From NCBI RefSeq assembly GCF_013185185.1, contig NZ_JAAZWE010000001.1, positions 1,054,001 to 1,118,000 on the forward strand: a DNA stretch of 64,000 nucleotides, written 5' to 3'. The position numbers and the translations under genes are program-made. Below, piece by piece: positions 35,515 to 43,434 of this stretch (its first letter is position 1; each line of letters begins with the position of its first letter). The stretch comes from Saccharibacillus endophyticus. GTDB lineage: Bacteria > Bacillota > Bacilli > Paenibacillales > Paenibacillaceae. The notes under the pieces are model-generated. The model saw only the letters and a list, made by a program, of their open reading frames with translations. It did not search any database and was not told the origin of the DNA.

Positions 35515-36236
35515 CGATCCGGCTCCGACATGGAGGCTTGCAGTCTCGAACGCAAATTCTCCGCCAGTTTGCGGAATGCCGTTCGTTCTTCATCGTCCGC
35601 ATACTCTTCTTTGCGCAGCTCCAACCAGTAGTCGCCGTCGGCCAGATCATACATATCGAGCAGCGTAATCTCCGCACATGCCGGACTTTCCATTGCCGCA
35701 AACATCAGCTCGGGACCGTCGTCCCAATTATATCCGTTCACGAAAGCATGCAGCAAAACCGCAGAGTCCAGATTCCGAACAGCCTCCAACGCTTTTTCGC
35801 GGTCTTCTTCGTACAGGAGTGCATCCAGCTTTTGCTGCTCCTCGGCGCTCAAAGTCAATCGGATCGCACCGCGAGTTTCCATGAGCAGATCCGCTACCGC
35901 GCGATCTCCGCGAGAAGCGGCAGCATTCCAAGGCGTAGCCCGAATCCCGCGCGGGGAGTCGATGCGGGCCCCGTATTTCAGCAGCAGCTTAACCGCTCCC
36001 TCTTGCTGGAACTTGATCGCTTTGAGCAGCGCCGTTTCGCCCATCTTATCCGTGACTTCGATCTCCGCGCCTTTTTCCAGCAAAATCTCGACCGCCTCCG
36101 TCGGCAGTTTATACGTCATGAATAGCATCAAAGGAGTACGTCCCCTGGAATCCCGCTCGTTGACATCCAGTTCTCCGGCAGCGGTTCGTACAGCGTGCAC
36201 GTTTTTGGTTCTTGCAATTTCCGCCCAATTCGTCAT
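35511..36236 (-). CDS. ankyrin-repeat protein
   Basis: A 241-residue cytoplasmic protein. Residues ~1-120 hold three to four ankyrin repeats: DVNERDSRGRTPLMLFMTYK, IEVTDKMGETALLKAIKFQQ and IDSPRGIRATPWNAAASRGD. The C-terminal half (TLSAEEQQKLDALLYEEDRE, CAEITLLDMYDLADGDYWLE) is acidic and not recognised. AAAGGAGCC precedes the ATG. Ankyrin repeats mediate protein-protein contact; a toxin-immunity role is sometimes seen for such proteins, but nothing here proves it. Confidence 0.82.
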   Translation of the reverse strand: MTNWAEIARTKNVHAVRTAAGELDVNERDSRGRTPLMLFMTYKLPTEAVEILLEKGAEIEVTDKMGETALLKAIKFQQEGAVKLLLKYGARIDSPRGIRATPWNAAASRGDRAVADLLMETRGAIRLTLSAEEQQKLDALLYEEDREKALEAVRNLDSAVLLHAFVNGYNWDDGPELMFAAMESPACAEITLLDMYDLADGDYWLELRKEEYADDEERTAFRKLAENLRSRLQASMSEPDR

Positions 36237-36490
36237 CTTTCGGCTCCTTTGCAGCTTACTTTTATCTAAGGCGCCCTAGCGCCGTCATCATTCCTTACCC
36301 TACAGTATCCTATGCGCGTGCTTGGAGTTCAAGTCGAAATGAAAGGTTGATGCTGTTAAATGCGAATCAGATCATGATAAATCAGCCGTTGCGCTCCATG
36401 TACGTCCCCCGTCACCCAGATCATGCCGTCCCTCCGTTCTTTGCTTGATCCCTATCTCTCCAGTATACCTTTTTTGCCGATCAAAACAAA

Positions 36491-36525
36491 AAGCGAAGGA
36501 TCGGCGTTAGCCGTCCTGCGCTTCT
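36491..36525 (-). terminator. intrinsic terminator of the 36544-36891 gene
   Basis: AAGCG-AAGGA...TCCTG-CGCTT form an imperfect stem with inner CGGC/GCCG; the minus strand ends in CGCTTTTTGTTTTG. The surrounding 36237-36490 has no gene; it holds the promoter region of the ankyrin gene, which I could not define. Confidence 0.7.
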
Positions 36526-36543
36526 GATTTTAGCGACCGATAG

Positions 36544-36891
36544 TTAACTCCATGTTTCGAGAAGCATATACGCCTCTAACCGCTCAACCAGTAATAGACG
36601 TTCTTCGAATTGCTGTTCATCCACGAAATGCGCTTCCAGCACTCCGTCACCCTTTTTTTCGAACTTAAGCCTGTATCGCTGCAACACATAACGCCCCGAC
36701 GGATCCCCCTCCGGTTCCCATCTCACATACAACTCATGGCCGAGATGCCGGTGAAGCACGCTCAGCAAAATCGAACCGTAAAACCAATCCATCGTCTCCG
36801 GCGACGGATCGATTTCCCGCAGCTCGTTAACCTCTACCCTCCACCCGCTCGGAATCCGAAGCGGCTGAAGCGCCACCTGATCTTTCTCCAT
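36544..36891 (-). CDS. hypothetical protein
   Basis: A 115-residue soluble protein, unknown family. It has an acidic start (WRVEVNELREIDPSPETMDW), a mixed centre and a beta-like YVLQRYRLKFEKKGDGVLEA. ATG is five bases after AAGGAGAGG. Its 5' side holds a consensus promoter and terminator (small-RNA candidate at 36975-37097) about 85 bases away, so it could also be expressed by read-through from that promoter. Confidence 0.65.
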   Translation of the reverse strand: MEKDQVALQPLRIPSGWRVEVNELREIDPSPETMDWFYGSILLSVLHRHLGHELYVRWEPEGDPSGRYVLQRYRLKFEKKGDGVLEAHFVDEQQFEERLLLVERLEAYMLLETWS

Positions 36892-36974
36892 CCAATCCTC
36901 TCCTTATCTCCGGTCAAACTTTCTCGCATCTGCATCCCGATCTCCAAATAACCCCATCTGTCCTCTTTAATTTT

Positions 36975-37062
36975 ACACAAAAAAAGGCCGCTCACTGTGA
37001 GCGGCCCGCACACCATTTCGAAGTGCGCTAAGAGTTATAGGAGTGGAGAGAAACCATACTGT
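36975..37062 (-). ncRNA. candidate small RNA (~88 nt) or attenuated leader
   Basis: Transcription from the consensus promoter at 37069-37097 would begin near 37062 and stop at the terminator GGCCGCTCAC-A-GTGAGCGGCC plus T7 (36979-37007 and flanking T-run). The 5' half is pyrimidine-rich and contains TTTCTCTCCACTCCTATAAC, complementary to ribosome-binding-site-like GGAGTGGAGAG. A nine-codon frame inside (ATG near 37056) has no ribosome site, so coding is unlikely. Alternatively it is the attenuated leader of the small gene ending at 36544. No family was recognised. Confidence 0.6.
36979..37007 (-). terminator. strong intrinsic terminator of the small-RNA candidate
   Basis: GGCCGCTCAC and GTGAGCGGCC pair perfectly around a single-base gap, followed on the minus strand by TTTTTTTG. 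It ends the transcript that starts at the 37.07-kb promoter. Confidence 0.93.
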
Positions 37063-37068
37063 ACGTTT

Positions 37069-37097
37069 ATTATATGTATACGCTTCCAAAATGTCAA
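37069..37097 (-). promoter_or_regulatory. perfect consensus sigma-A promoter
   Basis: On the minus strand TTGACA (37092-37097) and TATAAT (37069-37074) are separated by exactly 17 bases. Both hexamers match the consensus at all positions, the best promoter in the window, yet no coding region follows within 170 bases. Confidence 0.9.
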
Positions 37098-37135
37098 CGC
37101 TTTCTTTTCCTTTTTTGTTCATAAAAATAAATCAG

Positions 37136-37172
37136 CCATTTCCGTCATCCTGCAAAGACGGAAATGGCTTTT
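37136..37172 (-). terminator. hairpin downstream of tyrA, probable terminator
   Basis: AGCCATTTCCGTC and GACGGAAATGGCT form a perfect 13-bp stem with a 10-base loop; AT-rich T-containing tracts follow on both strands. It abuts repeat copy 3 directly and separates tyrA from the small-RNA promoter. Confidence 0.75.
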
Positions 37173-37340
37173 GAAATTCTATTCAAGCGAAGCGATAGGC
37201 GGAGGGAGAAGTTCAGTGAAAAGCGCCTTTGAACCCGGAAAGTTTCCTTATTCAAATTCAATCCAACTTTCCGGGTGAAACAGCGCTTTGAACGAACTTC
37301 TCCCGCAGCCCGCCCAGCTTCAGCCAACGAATAGGACTTC
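37173..37340. repeat. dispersed nested-stem palindromic repeat, copy 3
   Basis: About 168 bp. From outside: CTATTC/GAATAG, GAAGC/GCTTC, GGCGG/CCGCC, GGGAGAAGTTC/GAACTTCTCCC (perfect 11 bp), AAGCGC/GCGCTT (perfect), ACCCGGAAAGTT/AACTTTCCGGGT (perfect 12 bp). It is the best-preserved copy. Against copy 2, an A-T pair in the 11-bp stem is replaced by G-C, and the A.A mismatch of the middle stem is missing on both sides. It begins at the end of the 37136 hairpin and stops five bases from the tyrA stop codon. Confidence 0.9.
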
Positions 37341-37344
37341 AACC

Positions 37345-38442
37345 TCAGACATACACGTCGAACTCCAACCCCTCCAACGCTTCTTTCCCCCGATTCATAT
37401 TCATCTCGTCCCGGAAAGAAAGCCTCATCAGCCCCGGCACATCCTCGCGACTCTCGATAATCTGCAAGTTGCTCAAGTTAATGCCGCGCGAGCCGAGCTC
37501 GGTCGTGATCCGGCCGATAATGCCGGGATGGTCAGGCACGTCGAGGTAAAGGTCGTACGTTTTGGCAATAACGCCTTTGCGACGTTCCGGCAATTCATTC
37601 CGGAAATCGCCGGCATCTTGGAATCGCGCCGAGATCCCTTCGCCGTCTTCCCGCTCCAACTGATCGATAAAACCTTCCACCTGCTGATTCCAGTCGCGTA
37701 GAAGCTTTAAAAGATTGAAGCGGTTATTCAGTAAAATGTCGCGCCATACGATAGGGTCGCTGGACGCAATCCGCGTAATATCACGGAAACCTCCGGCAGC
37801 AAGCGTTCGATACAGAGGATTGCTTTCATGGTATCCGCTGATTTGATTCACCAACGCTACCGCGATAATATGCGGCAGATGGCTGATTGCTCCAACGATC
37901 TCGTCATGCTGGCCCGGTTCCATGCAGATGACTTTGGCCCGGGTCAACGCCAGCAGCTTCGTCAACGCTTCGGTCGCTGCCGCATCGGTATCCGGCTCCG
38001 GCGTCAATACGTAATACGCGTTCTCGAACAGCAGCGAAGTCGCCGCCTGCACGCCCGAGCGCTCCGAGCCCGCCATCGGGTGGCCGCCGATAAAGCAAGC
38101 GTCCCCCCAGTCCAACTCTCTCGCCCGCGTCGCAATCGAAGCTTTGGTGCTGCCTACATCCGTAACGATACAGCCTTTTTTGAGCGGCAAAGCATTAATC
38201 TGTTCCAAATAGGTCTCCAGCAGCCCGACAGGCGTGGAGAGAAAAATAAAGTCGGCATCTTGCGCCGCTTCTTCCAACGACAGGGTCGCGGAGTCGACGA
38301 CTCCGCGCTCCACGCTCAGATCGGCAAGATCCTGCCGGTGGGAAAATCCGACGAGCCGGACGTCCGGCTTCCCGCGGAAGCATAATGCCAGCGAGCCGCC
38401 GATCAGTCCCACGCCGATCACAGCAATTTTCATAGAGGTCAT
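37345..38442 (-). CDS. tyrA: prephenate dehydrogenase with ACT domain
   Basis: A 365-residue enzyme making 4-hydroxyphenylpyruvate for tyrosine. The Rossmann motif is IAVIGVGLIGGSLALCFRGK; catalytic His and neighbours are in FIGGHPMAGSERSGVQAATS. Residues from ~295 (YDLYLDVPDHPGIIGRITTE) form an ACT domain, usual in Bacillales TyrA and likely to give feedback control. It follows hisC (74-base gap holding the 38.5-kb hairpin). In B. subtilis aroA follows; here copy 3 of the repeat and unknown genes lie there. Confidence 0.95.
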   Translation of the reverse strand: MTSMKIAVIGVGLIGGSLALCFRGKPDVRLVGFSHRQDLADLSVERGVVDSATLSLEEAAQDADFIFLSTPVGLLETYLEQINALPLKKGCIVTDVGSTKASIATRARELDWGDACFIGGHPMAGSERSGVQAATSLLFENAYYVLTPEPDTDAAATEALTKLLALTRAKVICMEPGQHDEIVGAISHLPHIIAVALVNQISGYHESNPLYRTLAAGGFRDITRIASSDPIVWRDILLNNRFNLLKLLRDWNQQVEGFIDQLEREDGEGISARFQDAGDFRNELPERRKGVIAKTYDLYLDVPDHPGIIGRITTELGSRGINLSNLQIIESREDVPGLMRLSFRDEMNMNRGKEALEGLEFDVYV

Positions 38443-38477
38443 CCTCGCTTCGTTAGGGTTCTTGCAAGAAAACGTCC

Positions 38478-38519
38478 TAGCACGTTGTCAACGTTAAAAG
38501 TAAGGTTGACAACGTACTA
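38478..38519. repeat. TAG-linked inverted-repeat hairpin, compact form (hisC-tyrA junction)
   Basis: On the minus strand TAGTACGTTGTCAAC pairs with GTTGACAACGTGCTA (15 positions, one wobble) around a 12-base loop. The first TAG is the stop codon of hisC. It is homologous to the 28537-28644 element between dapB and mgsA (shared TTGTCAACG-YTAAAAG-AAGGTT). No T-run follows, so it is not an ordinary terminator. Being inside an operon, it would be a stem-loop between two coding regions. Confidence 0.75.
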
Positions 38520-39614
38520 CACCGTGGCTTCCTGCCCGTTCAATGCTTCTTCGAACGTCCGGATGAAAATCTCGTTCTCTCTCGGAGAACCTACCGTCAC
38601 CCGCAGATGCGTCGGATAAAGCTTGAACCCCGCACGCGCGATGACTCCTTTTTGCAGCATGCGTTGGAACAGTTCGACAGCCGACTGTTTCGTGTCGACC
38701 ATGATGAAGTTGCCGTTTGCCGGGAAATGAACCAGTCCCAGACGATCGAATTCGCTTTGCAGGTACTTGATTCCTTCCGCATTCTTTTCACGGCAGGATT
38801 GCACGAATTCCTGATCCGCCAATGCCGCTTTTGCTGCCGCTTGCGCGATACGCGTCGTATTGAACGGCTCGCGTACCTGATTGATCGAACGAATCACGGA
38901 AGCTTGTCCGACGCCGTAACCGATCCGCAGCGCGGCCAGACCGTAAATTTTGGAGAAGGTACGCAGAACGACAACGTTAGCGTAATCCGCCAGCAATTCG
39001 GTGCCGTCCGGGTATTCGCTGTCGGTCACGTATTCGAAGTAAGCTTCATCCAGTACCGCCATTACCGAAGACGGCAGGCGGTCCAGGAAGCTTTTCAATT
39101 CGTCTTTGCTGACGATCGTGCCGGTCGGATTGTTCGGATTGCAGATCCATACGATCTTGGTACGATCCGTTACCGCAGCCAACATCGCGTCGAGATCGTG
39201 TTTGCCGTCTTGCAGCGGAACTTCGATACTCGTTGCTTTCTCGATATCGGCATTGCTTTTATATACGGAAAAAGTCGCATCCGCCATAATGTTCTCGTCG
39301 CCTTCCGACAGGAATGCGCGAGCAATCAGGGCAATGATTTCATCCGAGCCGCAACCAAAAATAATCTGGTCGGAATTAACGGACAAATGCTCGGCAACCG
39401 CCGCAGTCAGTTCGACCGCTCCACCGTCCGGGTACAAGTTGAATTTAGTCAGTTCTTCTTCAATCGCGGCTTTGACGCGAGGGGAAAATCCGTAAGGATT
39501 TTCGTTGGAAGCCAACTTTACGACTTCGCTGAGTCCGTATTCTTTTTGAACTTCTTCGATCGGTTTACCGGGCTGATAGACCGGAAGGTCGACAATATGC
39601 GCTTTAGGCTGCAT
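38517..39614 (-). CDS. hisC: histidinol-phosphate/aromatic aminotransferase
   Basis: A 365-residue PLP fold-type I aminotransferase. The PLP-lysine region is VLRTFSKIYGLAALRIGYGV; VWICNPNNPTGTIVSKDEL and FIMVDTKQS-type segments are typical of HisC. In Bacillales this hisC in the trp-tyrA cluster serves both histidine and aromatic amino-acid synthesis. ATG at 39612-39614 is preferred (AGGAAAGTAGGGG upstream) over a longer frame opening at 39707 that lacks homology. It follows trpA after ~170 bases. Confidence 0.93.
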   Translation of the reverse strand: MQPKAHIVDLPVYQPGKPIEEVQKEYGLSEVVKLASNENPYGFSPRVKAAIEEELTKFNLYPDGGAVELTAAVAEHLSVNSDQIIFGCGSDEIIALIARAFLSEGDENIMADATFSVYKSNADIEKATSIEVPLQDGKHDLDAMLAAVTDRTKIVWICNPNNPTGTIVSKDELKSFLDRLPSSVMAVLDEAYFEYVTDSEYPDGTELLADYANVVVLRTFSKIYGLAALRIGYGVGQASVIRSINQVREPFNTTRIAQAAAKAALADQEFVQSCREKNAEGIKYLQSEFDRLGLVHFPANGNFIMVDTKQSAVELFQRMLQKGVIARAGFKLYPTHLRVTVGSPRENEIFIRTFEEALNGQEATV

Positions 39615-39780
39615 GGATATTCCCCTACTTTCCTGATTTGGCGTGTTGCAGTGCGACAGTATCGAGCTGCAAGCAGACGCAAAAAGTATATGCTTAGACC
39701 GAAACAAGGAATGTCCGCGAAAAAGCAGGGGTGGTATGCACCTCTTTCTTCGCTTCGTTCCTTGATTTCGGCTGACGCAG

Positions 39781-40698
39781 TTATACTTTTAATTCTGCCA
39801 CAAATTCGCGAATTTGCAAGAGCGCATCTTCGCGCTTGTCCGCATTCATCAGATCGGGGATCAAAGATTCGATCGTGCGCACGATCGCGCTGCCCACCAC
39901 GACGCCGTCACATAGCTCGGAAAACCGCTCGACCTGCTCCCGGCTGGAGATGCCGAACCCGACCGCGACCGGCAGATCCGTACGGGATTTCACATCACGA
40001 ATAAAAGCATCCACGCCTTCGTGGAACGAAGCACGTTCCCCGGTCACGCCGAGCGAAGAGACGCAGTAAACGAAACCGCGGCCGTTGTTCAGGATGCGTT
40101 CGATCCGTTCGCTGGATGTAGGCGCGACCAGCGGAATCAGCGCGATTCCGGCTTGATCTGCCCGTTCCAGCAGTTCTCCCGATTCTTCATGCGGCACATC
40201 GGGAATGATCAAGCCGCTGATTCCGTGCGCGGAAGCCTGATCGAAAAATTCGTTCAGCCCCATTTGCAATACGGGATTATAGTACGTGAACAGCACGAAC
40301 GGCATCTTCACGCCGCGCTCTCTCGACTGTTTGGCGACATCCAGACAGGTTCGCACCGTAATCAACTGCTGCAACGCACGGGACGATGCCCGCTGAATGA
40401 CCGGTCCGTCCGCAAGCGGATCGGAGTAGGGAACGCCCAATTCCAGAATGTCTGCTCCCGCATCTTCCAGACGCTCGATGATTTCAAGCGTCGTCTCGAT
40501 ATCGGGATCGCCTACGGTCAGAAAAGGAATAAGCGCCGTTCCGCCCTGCTCGCCGATGCGACGGAACGTTTCGTCGATCAGGTTGGGACGCGCATCGCCC
40601 GGGGCCGCGAACGAAGCACTTGCCGTGCCTGCCGATAGCCCTCCTTCCGCCGCCGGGTGCATGACGGTCCGACGTACGGCATTGGGTTGAATATTCAT
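39781..40698 (-). CDS. trpA: tryptophan synthase alpha subunit
   Basis: A 305-residue TIM barrel that cleaves indole-3-glycerol phosphate. Active-site Glu and Asp are in [20 protein letters not shown] and [20 protein letters not shown]. The phosphate site is [20 protein letters not shown]. It has an N-terminal extension of ~38 residues ([20 protein letters not shown]..., Ala/Ser-rich) before the usual LIDETFRRI. The extension is probably translated, because the ATG at 40698 has GAAGGAGGGG and overlaps the trpB stop by four bases. Confidence 0.95.
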   Translation of the reverse strand: MNIQPNAVRRTVMHPAAEGGLSAGTASASFAAPGDARPNLIDETFRRIGEQGGTALIPFLTVGDPDIETTLEIIERLEDAGADILELGVPYSDPLADGPVIQRASSRALQQLITVRTCLDVAKQSRERGVKMPFVLFTYYNPVLQMGLNEFFDQASAHGISGLIIPDVPHEESGELLERADQAGIALIPLVAPTSSERIERILNNGRGFVYCVSSLGVTGERASFHEGVDAFIRDVKSRTDLPVAVGFGISSREQVERFSELCDGVVVGSAIVRTIESLIPDLMNADKREDALLQIREFVAELKV

Positions 40699-41900
40699 CG
40701 TGCGTCCCCTCCTTCGTTTTCATAGGCCATGATCGATTCGACGTCCTTGTCGCCGCGACCGGACAGGCAAACGATCAACAGCTTGTCTTTGCCCAGCTCT
40801 GGCGCGATCTTTCCGGCTTGCGCCAAGGCATGAGCCGATTCCAGCGCCGGGATGATGCCTTCTGTGCGGCAAAGCAGCTTCAGTGCGTCCAACGCTTCGT
40901 CGTCGGTGATCGGCACGTATTTCGCGCGCCCGGTGTCTTTGAGATACGAATGCTCCGGTCCGACGCCGGGGTAATCCAGCCCTGCCGAAATCGAGTGCGC
41001 AGGCTGAACCTGACCGTAATCGTCTTGCAGCAAGTAACTCATCGAACCTTGGAACACTCCTTTCGTGCCCAGCGTCATCGTGGCGGCATGAAGCGGGGTG
41101 TCGATGCCTTTGCCCGCGGCTTCAACGCCGACAAATTCAACTTCCTGATCGCGGACGAACGGGTAAAACATCCCGATCGCGTTGCTCCCTCCGCCGACAG
41201 CCGCCACGATCGTATCGGGGAGACGACCTTCGGTTTCGAGAATTTGGCGACGCGTCTCGTCTCCGATGACACGCTGGAAGTTTCGCACAATCAGCGGATA
41301 CGGATGCGGACCGACGGCCGAACCCAAAATGTAAAACGTATCGCTCACATGGCTGACCCAGTAACGCAGCGCTTCGTTGCCCGCGTCTTTCAGCGTCTTC
41401 GTTCCCGATACGACCGGCACCACCTCCGCGCCGAGCAGCCGCATGCGAAACACGTTCAACTGCTGGCGCTGCATGTCTTCTTCGCCCATGAACACTTTGC
41501 ATTCCAAGCCGAACAGCGCCGCTACTGTCGCCGTGGCTACGCCGTGTTGGCCTGCGCCCGTCTCGGCGATGACTTTCTTTTTGCCCATGCGTACCGCAAG
41601 CAGCCCCTGGCCCAGTGCGTTGTTGATCTTGTGCGCACCCGTGTGGTTCAGGTCTTCGCGCTTGAGATAAATCTTCGCGCCGCCGAAATGTTCGGTTAGG
41701 CGTTTGGCATAATACAATGGCGTCTCGCGGCCCGAGTACTGCTTCAGAAGATCGTTCAGTTCGGCGTTGAAGTCCTCGTCAGCCGAGTATTTCAGATAAG
41801 ATTCTTCGAGTTCGATCAAAGCGTTCATCAACGTCTCGGGGACGAAACGTCCTCCGAAATCGCCATAACGTCCTTTTGCATCCGGCACTTGCTGAATCAT
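40695..41900 (-). CDS. trpB: tryptophan synthase beta subunit
   Basis: A 401-residue PLP enzyme condensing indole with serine. The PLP lysine is in [20 protein letters not shown]; glycine-rich phosphate loop [18 protein letters not shown]-terminal [20 protein letters not shown]. It is of the TrpB1 type, expected to form an alpha2-beta2 complex with TrpA. Overlaps with trpF and trpA by four bases each show tight coupling. Confidence 0.97.
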   Translation of the reverse strand: MIQQVPDAKGRYGDFGGRFVPETLMNALIELEESYLKYSADEDFNAELNDLLKQYSGRETPLYYAKRLTEHFGGAKIYLKREDLNHTGAHKINNALGQGLLAVRMGKKKVIAETGAGQHGVATATVAALFGLECKVFMGEEDMQRQQLNVFRMRLLGAEVVPVVSGTKTLKDAGNEALRYWVSHVSDTFYILGSAVGPHPYPLIVRNFQRVIGDETRRQILETEGRLPDTIVAAVGGGSNAIGMFYPFVRDQEVEFVGVEAAGKGIDTPLHAATMTLGTKGVFQGSMSYLLQDDYGQVQPAHSISAGLDYPGVGPEHSYLKDTGRAKYVPITDDEALDALKLLCRTEGIIPALESAHALAQAGKIAPELGKDKLLIVCLSGRGDKDVESIMAYENEGGDAR

Positions 41901-42619
41901 GATAAAACCGCCCTTTCTACGAATGTAGTCATTTTCTCAAGATCTTTATGTCCGTCCGTTTCGACACCGCTGGAAACATCGATGCCGTCCGGTTTGTAAT
42001 CCGTTACGAGCTGATGCACATTTTCCGGCGCCAATCCGCCCGCTACGAATAATTGTAACCCATGCCGCCGCGCAGCGCTTCGATAAAGCGGGATAATCTC
42101 CCAATTGAATGTCCGACCCGAACCGCCTCCGTAAAGCGGGTCATGGGTATCAATAAGCAGTACATCGACCGTGCCTGCATAAGCAGCCGCAACACGTTCC
42201 GCTCGTTCGGCGTGACTCTCGTCGCTGCCGTCCCCGCCGATCGGCACAGCCTTGAATACAGGAAGCCCCCATCGGTCGCGAACTTCTTTGCATAACTGAG
42301 GGCTTTCCTGTCCATGCAGCTGAATCACATCCAAGCGCGCATCCGATAGGACCTGTTGAAGTTCCTCCGGCGTCGGATTAACGAAGACTCCCGCGATACG
42401 AGGGCGCGAAGCGGCTCGGTTTGACTGGGCAGGCTGTTGATAAAGTCCGTCCAAGTTTCGGATCAATCCAGCGGCTTGCTGCGCATCGACCCGCCGCTTA
42501 CTGGGCGCGAAAACCAAGCCGATATAATCAACCTGCAATTCCGCCGCTTTTTCCAATGCCTCCGGTGTTCGTACGCCACAGATTTTGACTTGGGGACGTA
42601 CGGCTTCTTGCCGAGTCAT
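41897..42619 (-). CDS. trpF: phosphoribosylanthranilate isomerase
   Basis: A 240-residue TIM barrel for the third step of tryptophan synthesis. [20 protein letters not shown] carries the catalytic Cys and [20 protein letters not shown] the catalytic Asp. [20 protein letters not shown] and [20 protein letters not shown] bind phosphate. It has a small insertion near residue 60-70 ([20 protein letters not shown]). Overlaps trpC and trpB by four bases. Confidence 0.96.
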   Translation of the reverse strand: MTRQEAVRPQVKICGVRTPEALEKAAELQVDYIGLVFAPSKRRVDAQQAAGLIRNLDGLYQQPAQSNRAASRPRIAGVFVNPTPEELQQVLSDARLDVIQLHGQESPQLCKEVRDRWGLPVFKAVPIGGDGSDESHAERAERVAAAYAGTVDVLLIDTHDPLYGGGSGRTFNWEIIPLYRSAARRHGLQLFVAGGLAPENVHQLVTDYKPDGIDVSSGVETDGHKDLEKMTTFVERAVLS

Positions 42620-43434
42620 CGCACTTCCTCTGTATCGATTCGGGAAGAAACAGCGCCCATCACTTCGGTAACCGCTTCGCCGATATCAGGCCGACGCATA
42701 AAGGTCTCGCCGATCAATACTCCCTTCGCGCCGTTGGAACCGACATAAGCGATATCTTCTGCTGTACGAATCGCGCTTTCGCTAATAAGCAGTGCCTGCT
42801 CGGGAACGTAAGTCGCCAATTCGGCGGTCACGGTCAAGCTGGTCTCGAACGTATGCAGATTACGATTGTTGACTCCGATCAATCCATGATCCGTCACTTT
42901 CAAGACCCGCTCTAGCTCTTCCTTATTGTGTACTTCGATCAGCGCGTCCAATCCGATCGATTCGGCTAACGCTTTTAATTGGCGCAAGCGGTCCGTTGGC
43001 AAAATCGCCGCAATCAAAAGTACCGCATCGGCCCCGATCAGACGTGCCTCATAGATCTGCAATTCGTCGATGACGAAATCTTTGCGAAGCAGCGGCAGCT
43101 TGACGACTTCGCGAATTCGCGTCAAATATTCCGCACGGCCCTGAAAATATTCGCTATCGGTTAGTACAGACAAGCAATCCGCACCCGCAGCTTCATAGGC
43201 TTGAGCCAGCTCGACCGGATTGAAATCTTCGCGAATCAATCCTTTGGACGGAGAGGCTTTTTTCACTTCGGCAATCAGCGCCATTCCGCTGCGTTTCGGG
43301 CTGCGCAGCGCAGCTTCGAATCCTCGTGTCGGCGGCATCGCCGCAATACGCTGCTTGGCCTCCGAAATATTCAATGTTTCTTTTAAACGTTGTACTTCGC
43401 TTTTTTTGGTTTCTACGATTCGATCAAGATACAT
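42616..43434 (-). CDS. trpC: indole-3-glycerol phosphate synthase
   Basis: A 272-residue TIM barrel. Catalytic Lys and Glu are in IAEVKKASPSKGLIREDFNP and GVNNRNLHTFETSL. Further: LPLLRKDFVIDELQIYEARL and LISESAIRTAEDIAYVGSNG. Its start overlaps trpD by 11 bases. Monofunctional, as usual in Bacillales. Confidence 0.97.
   Translation of the reverse strand: MYLDRIVETKKSEVQRLKETLNISEAKQRIAAMPPTRGFEAALRSPKRSGMALIAEVKKASPSKGLIREDFNPVELAQAYEAAGADCLSVLTDSEYFQGRAEYLTRIREVVKLPLLRKDFVIDELQIYEARLIGADAVLLIAAILPTDRLRQLKALAESIGLDALIEVHNKEELERVLKVTDHGLIGVNNRNLHTFETSLTVTAELATYVPEQALLISESAIRTAEDIAYVGSNGAKGVLIGETFMRRPDIGEAVTEVMGAVSSRIDTEEVR

Noticed and set aside
37030..37060. Nine-codon frame in the sRNA candidate
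   Set aside because: The ATG lies a few bases from the predicted RNA start without a ribosome site.
38607..40004. 465-codon plus-strand frame across hisC and trpA
   Set aside because: Antisense to two well-supported genes; no start signal.
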